From Phymatolithon calcareum (taxonomy: Eukaryota; Rhodophyta; Florideophyceae; Hapalidiales): DNA of 64,000 bases. The DNA lies in the NCBI GenBank assembly GCA_977006965.1, contig OZ345369.1, positions 2,356,001 to 2,420,000 of the forward strand, written 5' to 3'. Of this stretch, positions 55,652 to 64,000 are shown one piece after another (position 1 is the first letter of the stretch; each line of letters opens with the position of its first letter). A program made the translations under genes and the position numbers. Below the pieces are notes generated by a model. The model saw only the letters and a program-made list of their open reading frames with translations, made no database searches and was not told the origin of the DNA.

Positions 55652-55980
55652 ACATGGATTCCGCCCTGTGTGGTGTGCCGCAACTCTCAAGGAAGCTGGG
55701 AGAGAAGACAGAAGGAAATGAAAGAAGGCAGAGAGATGATTAGCTACCGTGAACGTCCTAAATGGTTTCCAACCCGGGCATCCCTTTGAAGGACGGCGAA
55801 TGAAGATTGGCTGCGTAGCGATATGGATGTTAAGCTGGACCACGGTCTGCACCTTGTGCAGCTTGGACAGCTGTTGTGACATCAAGTACCACTCGTATCT
55901 GTTAAGGCCTACTAGAGCCGTAAGGATGCGGAGTTGTTCCATCAGCTTCGAGAAATCCCGCAGTAAAGAAAGAAAGAAAG
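55652..55980 (+). mobile_element. SINE-like element with (GAAA)n tail
   Basis: 329 bp, ending CCCGCAGTAAAGAAAGAAAG. Target duplication AAATGAGGTG (55642-55651) and AAATAAGGTG (55981-55990). Empty site at 29394-29403. No conserved frame. The 3' end resembles those of the RNase H LINEs (CCGCAATAAAGAAAGAAA), which suggests they mobilise it. Confidence 0.8.
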
Positions 55981-56232
55981 AAATAAGGTGGCTTCAAAGA
56001 AGAGAAATCCATTATTAGGTCATCTTTCAAAACCGAGTTCGCGGCACTTTGAAAACTTCCCGAAGAAGCAGAAGTGTCAGCTTTGATCTAAGAGTTACCA
56101 ACGCGTCTGCAGACGCTTGGGGTAGCTGTTGGAAGGCCATAGGGCCAAGGACAGAGTATTTCTTGTTTCGTCTGATGCGACACGATCTCGTAAAGTACAA
56201 AACCTACCTCTGGCCCTTAATGCAGCCTCTAG

Positions 56233-58150
56233 TGTCTATGTGACGAACACCCTCAATTGAGGGTGGATTTAAAAGCTCAAAAAAGCTTGTAAAAAGAACG
56301 CGGAACAGTTTTTTAGCGCCAGATTCGGAAAGGCGACCTCTTGTTCTTGGTGGGGAGTACTACTACCTTAAAACCGCATCGTTCGCCGGTAGTACGAAAA
56401 TCTGCTGGTCACTCAGAAAAAAAACATCTGCCATGCCTCGAGAAAAAGACCCCCGCCGAGTGATCGGTGCAGCCGTACACACCAAAGCAACATCAGTGAT
56501 AAGTCCCGCAGAGTGCTGCGGACTATACGGAGCGTTTTCAAAGTCAAAAAAATGAACGGCACGGTTCACGATGTGCACGTTCATGAAATCAAGTGTCACC
56601 CGAGCACGTCACTTCGCATGAAATGGGTCCTTGTTTAGAAACCAATCTAGAAGAAAAAGATTAAGACTATCAAGACTGTTAACGTCAAGGCAGGGAAGAC
56701 TGACGAAGGCACTCGTTCCTCTCGAATGGTTGTATCGAGTCCCAGCAGGCAAAATTCTGTACCTCGAACGACGGCTTACAGTACTCGCTGTCGAACATCT
56801 TCTTCGCCAAACGCCGAGTTCCCCGTTCAGTATCAACCACACTCTCGAAAGAAGGCAACACAAACCTACCATACATTCAACAGGAGCTCTGAACGCCCTC
56901 TTGCGGGCTCTCTCGCCTACACCCTGCATAGTTCTTGGGACCAATATTCGCAAGAGGAGCTTGATGTCATTGCGCCAGACCGTGAGCAGATTATCTTTGC
57001 TCACGGAGTGCCATGGTTCGAGTGGGAAGTTCTATGTCCAATCGGAGAAAGGATTCCTCGTCAGTTCTGGAAAGTTCGCACTGTTAGATCCGAGAACGGT
57101 GGCATTGTGTTCCACATCCCGTACGATTCCTTCATGATCATGTTTCGAAGAATGCACCTGCGAGCAATTGTTGCTTTGGCATCCGCTAATCTGAAACGAA
57201 CAGGAAAAATGGAGGCTAAGATTTTCGGAATACTCGTCCTCATGAACTGGGCGCAAAGAGATTTATGGAAGTCTATCATGGGGAACAAGTATATCCTCGC
57301 TCCTTCATTTTCAAACAATGGGATGACCAGAGCCATGTTCTCCGAGTACCTCCGGTGCGTCACATTCACCGTGAAACCAAGTGAACAAGGCACTATGTCC
57401 TCCGTACGGTACCGGTGGGCGCTCGTTCAGGATTTTGTCGATTCTAGTAATGATCACAAAAAAGCCACTGTGTCTCTGTTAGACGTGGTTTGCTTTGACA
57501 AGTTCATATATCTTTGGTATGGCAATGGAGGCTATTGGATGGAAAATGGCCTCCTTCAGTACATCGCCAACCACCGTAAACCGGAGAAAGGTTACAAGTT
57601 ACAGAATTCAGCCTAAGGAAGACGTGAGATAATGCTGCATCATTATCTTGAGACATCGGCAGAGGGCGAGAATCAAAACGATTTAGAAGGTGAAACTGCC
57701 CATAGTACAGTTGTACTGCGCCGCCTTGTGCCCCCATAATCTGGTACAAGGCGCCTTGTCCTCCCGAATTCATTTTACCTCGCGCAATATTCATCGATGT
57801 TCAGTACTCCAAAAGGTACATTTGCTCCAAGGGCGGCGTTGAAACCCACTTAACTCCCCCGAAGATGGAAAAGTAAGCCACAGGTGGGATGATGATTACT
57901 TTAGCTCTTCAAAACAACTGCGGAGTCTGACAAGTCAAGGAACTAACTCTCGTGTTCTCATCATGTTATAGACTTGCTGGCGCTGCAATCAACGTATGTG
58001 GCACTTCAACGGGTAGAAACTGTTTTGCTAAGCATGTTGAGCACATCCATGAGTTTGATGCGTTTGATGAGCCTAAAGAGTAGCTTTCGTTGGCAAAAAG
58101 TAATTGAATCTTATTCCCTCAATTGAGGGAAAATTCCAGTCACATAGACA
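56233..58150 (+). mobile_element. piggyBac-family element P2, CTAG target proven
   Basis: 1918 bp with 12 bp perfect terminal inverted repeats TGTCTATGTGAC and CTAG on both sides (56229-56232 and 58151-58154). The same host flanks at 29634-29650 contain one CTAG and no element. A single CCCTCAATTGAGGG palindrome lies inside each end (56250-56263 and 58116-58129). It encodes more of the transposase than P1 but is still broken. Confidence 0.93.
56433..58083 (+). pseudogene. piggyBac transposase, frameshifted
   Basis: Starts MPREKDPRRVIGA at 56433 and shifts frame after about 40 codons in an A-run. A 296-codon frame (56726-57616) then carries KIFGILVLMNWAQRDLW and FDKFIYLWYGNGGYW (the first catalytic Asp region; family pattern DE-x-M-x-x-WYG), followed by YIANHRKPEKGYKLQNSA and a stop at 57614-57616. 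Downstream, in frame, are STVVLRRLVPP and NSFYLAQY (second Asp region, here Asn). The Cys-rich C-terminal domain is at about 57880-58080. Several stops make it inactive. Confidence 0.82.
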
Positions 58151-58248
58151 CTAGGGGGAATATGTTCTACTGTACTGTGTCACGCAGGGTCAACGGGAGG
58201 TGCATTTGCATACATCATGTTTCGGACGTCGCCTTGGCGGCATGAAAC

Positions 58249-58310
58249 ATGATGATGATGATTGCTTTATTCCCGTATAGGGAAATAGAGCAATCATCAT
58301 CGTCATCATG
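58249..58310. repeat. Stem-loop, copy B
   Basis: Same structure as 29737-29799, with compensating or neutral differences in the arms. Confidence 0.6.
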
Positions 58311-59236
58311 CAGCAAATGGAATCAAATGAAGCCTTCGAGACGTTCTAGCCTCTTAGAAGCGGGGGTTGATTACAATAGACAGCCGCAAAAAATTGCAAT
58401 ATATTGCTATTGGAGCTCTAATGGGGGGAAGCAGTCGTATTGCAATAAGTATTGCGTGTGAAGGCCAACAAACCGTTGTATTGGGCCGTAGCACAGGGAA
58501 AAAACAGCAGCATTTGGGCCCAAATAAACCAAATAATTTTCGGGTTAAAATGCTGCCGTGCTCCCCCAGTGAGCTCGGGCTGCCGAAAGAGCGCAGTCAC
58601 GTTTGTACTGTCTGTTTGCACCAGTCTTACTCACCAATGCACCCTGAAGCGTGCAGTGGACAGCTAATATCATATTGTGCGCTTGCTTCTCTTTGCCTCT
58701 ATTGCGAGGCGACTTGGGAAGCTTCCGGACATCGATACTGTGCTTGTAAGATATGGACGTAAAGCGACTCACTAGGTGGGATCCTTATGAAGAAGAGAAG
58801 CAACATTGAGAATGACATCTTGTCTCGACATGCCAATGTGGTTCGTCGGAACGTGGTGCACAACGTCTACTTATGTCCCCGTGGTGAAACTGCAAATGCA
58901 CTGGAGAGATTGTCTTCGAAGAGGGAAAAGCTTCACTGACCCGTACAGCGTCCTGAAGACCTGCCTTTCAGGAGGAAGTGAGCAGCATCTTCTAGGGGTC
59001 TACCGCGACGCTCTCCTAGAATAGCGCACACGCTACGGAAATGAATTGAATTTTTCGCGATATCCTTCGTCTATTGCTGCGACGCCAAAGGAGAAGGCGA
59101 TGAGAAAGTCAGTGGTAAGGGTCTCGCAGGACGTCAAGTGCTGAGTAAATTCGGTTTATTGGTGACATTATTGCGGTAAGGGCTCGCATATTGCGGGTTA
59201 TTGCATTTAATGTTATTGCGAAACTTATTGATCTGG
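58311..59236. other. Non-coding block of copy B
   Basis: Collinear with 29800-31050. Frames are not shared between copies. A ~40 bp extra segment lies at about 58642-58680. Empty site of the A-specific LINE at 58844-58853. Confidence 0.55.
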
Positions 59237-59450
59237 CGCTTGCCGTATTTAAAAGCCGCACAGACTTCCGAAGATATGGGCAAGGCTTCCTCTGATGCTA
59301 ATTACCTTTGTGCAGCTCACGAAACGCCCAGCAGACTGGCGGACGGGAAAACTCAGGATCCAAGGAAAACCTTTCTCAGTCCTCTACGGGATTTTTGGTG
59401 CTTGGACTCGACCGGTTTTTGCCTTGCCTTCTGCGAATCAATACAGGCCT
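59237..59450 (-). mobile_element. LINE 3' end shared by both copies
   Basis: Reverse-oriented LINE terminus (CCGTATTTAAAAGCCGC onward), the counterpart of 31463-31610 plus 32064-32130. It contains an uninterrupted GTCCTCTACGGG, the empty site of the LINE at 31624. Confidence 0.65.
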
Positions 59451-59454
59451 GTCG

Positions 59455-60995
59455 CGCGAGCATGTCACATCGCGTGAAATGGGTCCTAATTCGTCATCCT
59501 TTTAAGAAGACTAAGATTAAGACATCCAATATTGTCAACGTCAAGAAAGAGAACGCTGACGATGACATTTCAGACGCTCAGCAGCTTGAACCGAGTCGAC
59601 ACCGGCAAAGCGCGGTGCCGCCCAGGCCCTCTTATAGTGCTCGTCTTTGCCAAACTTCATCCCGAAACGCCTGTTTATCACCAAAAGTCGCGATCACATG
59701 GTCCTCAGAGGGCACACAAGCTTCGATACAACTTTCAGAACCTCTAAACGCCCTCTTCCGATATCTCTCGTCTAAGTCTTACAGGGCCCTTGGGACCAAG
59801 CATCGCGCCGGGAACTTGATGTCATCACGCCCGACCGCGAGCCGAAGACAAGCGCTCATTAGGTGCCAAGGTACAAACGGAATTTCTATGTCCGTTTGAG
59901 GGACGATTTTCCTCTCAGTTCTGGAAACTTCGGACTCTAAACGGGGACTTCTTATCCGAGATTGTGGTATTGGACTTCGTTCGAAGTGCGATTGCATGGT
60001 GACGATGTTTCCCTAAGTTAACAAGAGAAAACTTGCTGCTAGAACGCCCGCTAAGCTGAGAAGAAAGGGGCTAAAAGAGACTACAGCGACAGAGTCTATT
60101 AAGTTTTCCGAAATACTCGTCCTCATGGCAAGGGTTGAGTCCGGCGATGAGAGCGCATTCTGGAAGTCTATCAAGTCGAAGAAGTATTTTCCCGGCCCTT
60201 CTTCAAAAACAGGAATGCCAGTGATTGAATACTTCCGGTTGATATCATTCAGAGTGCAACCAAGTGAAAAAGGCGACATGTGCTCTGCTCGGTCAAGATT
60301 CTGTCGATCCCACGAATGACCACAGAAAGCGCACTGTATCAAAGAGTTTTTGAAGGCGAGATAGCCCACGGTATAACAGTTCTGTGCTGTCTTGTGGCCG
60401 CATATTGCGGTATAAGGCGCATTGCATTTGCGGATTCATACATGGTAAGTGCTGAGTCTGCAGAGATTCAACAAATGCGCCTAGAGTTCATAGGGGGCAT
60501 CTAATTCTTCAGATGATTTTCAAGGTTGTTAACTGGCTCGTATTCTCTGGTGCCTATGCAGAGCATCACATGACGCAGCGAAGGTATTGTGAAGTGCCGG
60601 GAGAGCGACTCATCGATAGCATTTAACGCGCGCATTACTTGTCGACGTTCAGTCGCCCCAGAATGTACAATTGCATTCGAGAGCAGTGTTGGAAGCCACG
60701 ATACCCCTAAAAGAATGATTGCGGATGTCATGATGACTTCATTTATTGCGCCAATCAACTGCAGAGTTTGAAAATTCAAGACGTCGACCATTTTGTGCTC
60801 CCCATGTAATAGGCTTGAGAGTGCCACAATCTACATTTGCGACACTTCTACTGTTAGGAAGTGCTTCACTAAGCATGTTGAAGACATCTATGAGCTTGAC
60901 GTTATTAATGTGCTGGATCGCGAGTAGCTTTTATGTGCAAAAAATTAAATGAATCTCGTTCCCTTAATTGAGGGAAATTTTCCTTCACATAGACA
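59455..60995 (+). mobile_element. piggyBac relic P4, right end intact
   Basis: Left end missing. Right end CACATAGACA with CTAG at 60996-60999 and subterminal CCCTTAATTGAGGG (60961-60974). Retains a piece of the catalytic core absent elsewhere: ITVLCCLVAAYCGIRRI followed by FADSYMVSAESAE and LEFIGG (60376-60500), which fits the second Asp block of the family. Otherwise frameshifted. Confidence 0.75.
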
Positions 60996-61111
60996 CTAGG
61001 CCGCCGAAACTCTTCTTGGCTTACATGTTGGACGTGTGCTTCGAAAGCATTAGAGTCGTTTGGTCTCCCAGGTGCTCCCACACTAGCCAGCCCTATAATC
61101 AAAACATTAGG

Positions 61112-61914
61112 TTTGCGCGGCGAAGAAACTGTTATGGAAGAAGCGCTGGCCGTTGGGGCTGTCGGCTCTTCATTTGACGCGTAGGCAATTGCCGCCGTAC
61201 AGGCCTTCCAAGAAAAGTTAACGCTGCAACTTTCCCGAAGCAGCACTATAAGATGCTTCACTGACAGCCGTGGCCGCATAGACGCGCTCAACGGACAACC
61301 GCGGATGATTGGTGACATGGTCCGGAATCTATGGAACCTTATGGAACGGTTATTTTCACGCGAGATTCAGATAGAGTGTGTTTGGATACCGAGTCACTGC
61401 GGCGTCGCGAAGAATGAGGCTGCTGATGAACTTGCGCGACGGGGAATTTCGGAATCGAGTCTGGCGCTGCACAAAGCGATACCTCTCACTTTGGAAGCGG
61501 CACGATCCATCATCAAGCCGCCCTGTAGAAGCAAACCAATGACCCGTCCTACGCTTCCGAAAGATCTGCACATCTCGCAGAGACGTGCAGAGGTGGTACT
61601 TCACCAGCTCATAGTGAACTGCAGCCCTATTTTGGCAAGCTTTCACCATGGACACAGCGAGAATGAACCGCTTCTCTACGACCCAGTATGCAAGATGTGC
61701 CCGTATGGCGTCAAGGAGACAGTGGAGCACCTCATCCTACACTGTTCTGGAAGTACTGCCTCTTGACGAAAATTCATCGGAAGATTGCGAGAGAAAACGG
61801 TAGAAATCTGTGCAGGGAGAGACCCGCAGAGATACTCCAATATTTGAACAATGAGAACTTACTCTAGGGTTAGTTCTGGCGTTAATTAACGCATTCTGCA
61901 TTAAAGAAAGAAAG
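61112..61914 (+). mobile_element. 5'-truncated RNase H-type LINE
   Basis: 803 bp. Target duplication AAAACATTAGG at 61101-61111 and 61915-61925. Encodes RNase H (CFTDSRGRIDALNG, CVWIPSHCGVAKNEAADELAR) and a CCHC knuckle (CPYGVKETVEHLILHC), open from 61305 to 61766. Ends GCATTAAAGAAAGAAAGAA. The site is empty in copy A near 33775. Confidence 0.88.
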
Positions 61915-61925
61915 AAAACATTAGG

Positions 61926-64000
61926 TGACGTATTGTGGTGTTACGGACGAAGCATAGGCACCCGCACTGGTTGTAGACACAGCACGGGAAATCGAACAAA
62001 GAAGGATGGTATAAAGGCCGTGCAGCAGTGTGCGCTGAAGTCGAATAATCGTCGCCCAAAGAAGGCGCTATAGTGTCAGTTTATTTGCAAAATATGCGAA
62101 TACGCAATCCATATTACGCCGCCGCGAGGACGAAGATCTCATAGAGCATGTTTGCATTATTCCTCAGAGTGCGACAAGATACAGGAAGGGCTTCCATCAA
62201 CAGTTCAGTAGCGGGACGGAGGGCTGTGATAGGGTGAAGAGATTAGATATTGAAGTTGGAGGAAGGCACGGGTGAAGCAAGTGGAAGAATAATTGACATT
62301 ACGACTTGTGGAGGCGCACAGTGTTCGACAGGGAGTTGTAAAGTCTCGGTTAGGCACGGTCAGCAGATGAGTTTGTTTGCGTCCTTTCATTGAATGGAAA
62401 GAAGGAACCCTCACGTGGTACATGATGTAGTGCATTGAAAAACTTACTTCTTGACAGCCGGTGGGAGAGATTTTCAATTTGCCGAACGGTTTGTTCAGAA
62501 GTTGGTTTACCAATGGTCATTTTTAACACGGGAACAACGATACAGAGGTGGACGAGTGTGGTTCTAGAGGGGACAAGAAGCACGCAAAGTTTGAGCCGGA
62601 ACCGAAGTTTACAAAAGCACACATCCTGAGCGTTCTTCCTGCTGCGTCTCCCCTTCCCCCTGCTCTTTCTCCTTCCCATTCCCATCTCCAGCCATGGGTG
62701 CCAATCGTGCATCTCTGACCATTCGTACGATGTGACGAAAGATCTCGGCACAACCTTCATCTCTTGCAGTGCTCGTCTCCGCATACGAACACTTTATATA
62801 ACGCGCCAACCGTTCCGCGTCCTCCCTTGAAACCAATCGATTTTTCCTGTCAGTCTTATTCCCCACGAGTAACCGGGGCACCTCTTCGGGAACGGTAACA
62901 GCGAGAGCTGAAAGCAGTCTAGAGTTGATGCGTTTGGCGAGCCCGAACGACGAAACGTCATCCAGAGCAAACACGATCAAAAAGCCGTCAACACCGAGAG
63001 TGTAGTGCAGTCCGAAGCGACTCTCCTCGCACTGTCCTTCCGTGTCCACTATGCGCAGGTCGTACTCCACGCCGTCCACGCACAGCGGCAGCGGGTTATG
63101 CACCCTGTGCTGCGTCGGGGTATATGTGTGTCGGAAACGACCGTTGAGAAATCTGGAAACAAGCGCGGACTTTCCGACGGCGCGGGCGCCGAGTAGGGCT
63201 ATACTGTAGTAGTGCGCGTCTAGTAAACGCACGGGCAGCAATAATGTAATCGTATTATACTGCCGCACATCACATCATATGCCATCTGCGCCCGTTTTTC
63301 TGATGGCATTACAGTCCAGTACTACAGTACTACATTGATGGCGTCCTGTGAATTGTGCAACTGCATGTGGCGGGTACACGTTGCGCTAGCATCCTTCTAC
63401 CTTCATCATCGATGAGCAGTGTCTTTTTCATTAGTGAGGAAAAAAGCGCACAGGCGAGCGCAACATCTCCAAGTGAAAGCCTACAGTAAAACACAATACT
63501 CTTCCTTTTTTTCGTTCCACCTGGAAAGCTTCTGCCTGTCATCTTGCTGTACTTTATGTTTCTGTCGAAATCGATCGCTTCATTACCCGCTCCCGCCGCA
63601 CATATCGCATGTCAAGATCCTATCGAAATTATACAGCTTTTCGATAATCTCAACCTTGCAGACCTTCACTGCGTCCCATCCCGTCCGACCACCCGGATAT
63701 CCCTAATCCCGCACACATATTTCGTTATGACCACCCACTTGCTCCCGTACGTGTTCATCATCTGGAACCCGGTCGGGTGCCGATGGCACGTACACGTATG
63801 CAATTCGGCACACCGTGTAACTCGTGTCGTGCCTAATAGTTACTTCGCGGAAGTGTTTCTTGCTTAAAATTTTAAATGTGCCTGTGCCGAATTGCATACG
63901 TGTACGTGCCATCGGAGCCCCCACAGGGTTCCTGATGATGATGGTGGTCAGACACCGAAGCATCAGTTTCTCCATTGGCGACTAAGTCGTCTTCAGCACC
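61926..64000. repeat. Segmental duplication, GTPase part, copy B
   Basis: Counterpart of 36404-40460, cut by the window end. 61926-62608 is the 3' flank of the GTPase with no gene. 63269-64000 matches 38800-39131 joined directly to 39941-40400, with no element between. Confidence 0.9.
62609..63268 (-). CDS. Ras-like small GTPase, copy B, with new N-terminus
   Basis: 219 codons. From IALLGARAVGKS onward it matches copy A almost exactly: DTEGQ, NKTD, ETS and CVLL are all kept. A ~1.13 kb deletion (equivalent to 37652-38782) removed the original start, the first 33 codons and the upstream region. The frame nevertheless stays open through formerly upstream DNA to an ATG at 63268, giving about 22 new residues (MRQYNTITLLLP at the start). 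Differences from copy A include Cys to Ser near residue 160 and a changed linker before the CaaX box. Whether it is transcribed is unknown; it may be a pseudogene with an accidental open frame. Confidence 0.6.
   Translation of the reverse strand: MRQYNTITLLLPVRLLDAHYYSIALLGARAVGKSALVSRFLNGRFRHTYTPTQHRVHNPLPLCVDGVEYDLRIVDTEGQCEESRFGLHYTLGVDGFLIVFALDDVSSFGLAKRINSRLLSALAVTVPEEVPRLLVGNKTDRKNRLVSREDAERLARYIKCSYAETSTARDEGCAEIFRHIVRMVRDARLAPMAGDGNGKEKEQGEGETQQEERSGCVLL

Larger units (their letters stand above)
48690..59200. repeat. Segmental duplication, Sel1 part, copy B
   Basis: Counterpart of 16800-31000. Specific insertions here: a SINE-like element 48832-49056, LINEs 53574-54419 and 55221-55482, a SINE-like element 55652-55980 and piggyBac 56233-58150. 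Sequence between them stays collinear with copy A. Confidence 0.9.

Noticed and set aside
62350-62784. 144-codon minus-strand frame beside GTPase B
   Set aside because: Covers the GTPase 3' end in another frame plus its 3' flank; similarity to the copy A frame (36924-37232) reflects the DNA duplication.
1-64000. CRISPR arrays, rRNA genes or tRNA genes
   Set aside because: No regularly spaced direct repeats with unique spacers and no rRNA-like blocks were seen; scattered B-box-like strings lacked a cloverleaf context.

Overview
The window looks like nuclear DNA of a eukaryote with compact, intron-poor genes and many transposable elements. A florideophyte red alga (Chondrus-like) is the best guess. 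That is inferred from a 4.2 kb intron-free formin beside a small gene with two ~100 bp introns, and from the piggyBac, Mutator, non-LTR and Ty3/gypsy content. No species marker was seen, and no prokaryotic operon or CRISPR array is visible.

Layout. 1-9.8 kb is the gene-bearing part: a weak hypothetical ORF (1862-2416, +), a formin with an N-terminal PTEN-like/C2 module (3224-7399, +), a three-exon homologue of the telomere CST subunit TEN1 (8433-7847, -) and a CCDC6-like coiled-coil protein (9455-8733, -). 9.8-16.8 kb holds small unassigned ORFs and a dead Ty3/gypsy element (minus strand) split by a decayed RNase H-bearing LINE with a 2A-like motif at its N terminus.

16.8-40.5 kb and 48.7-64.0 kb are two diverged copies of one large segment, in the same order: a ~1350-residue membrane-anchored Sel1-repeat protein, a non-coding stretch with stem-loops, a piggyBac relic and a small Ras-like GTPase. 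Between the copies (41-48.6 kb) lie a degraded Mutator remnant, a hAT-type MITE and a full-length 4.9 kb LINE. Since the duplication each copy has gained different insertions (LINEs, SINE-like elements, a Mutator element, a piggyBac element). For most of these the other copy preserves the empty target site, so boundaries and target duplications can be read directly.

Main result: the piggyBac-family elements here (17998-19634; 56233-58150; relics at ~32.1-33.6 and ~59.5-61.0 kb) begin TGTCTA, carry subterminal CCTCAATTGAGG palindromes and duplicate CTAG, not the TTAA expected of the family. The empty site at 29640-29643 proves the CTAG duplication for one copy. Secondary results are the 2A-like motif in a LINE, a plant class-II-like formin architecture, a TEN1 homologue, a GTPase copy that lost its promoter and start but stays open through a new N-terminus, and a SINE-like family sharing its 3' end with the RNase H LINE.

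Limits: all family names come from motifs and remembered family patterns; no search was run. Splice sites were inferred by eye.
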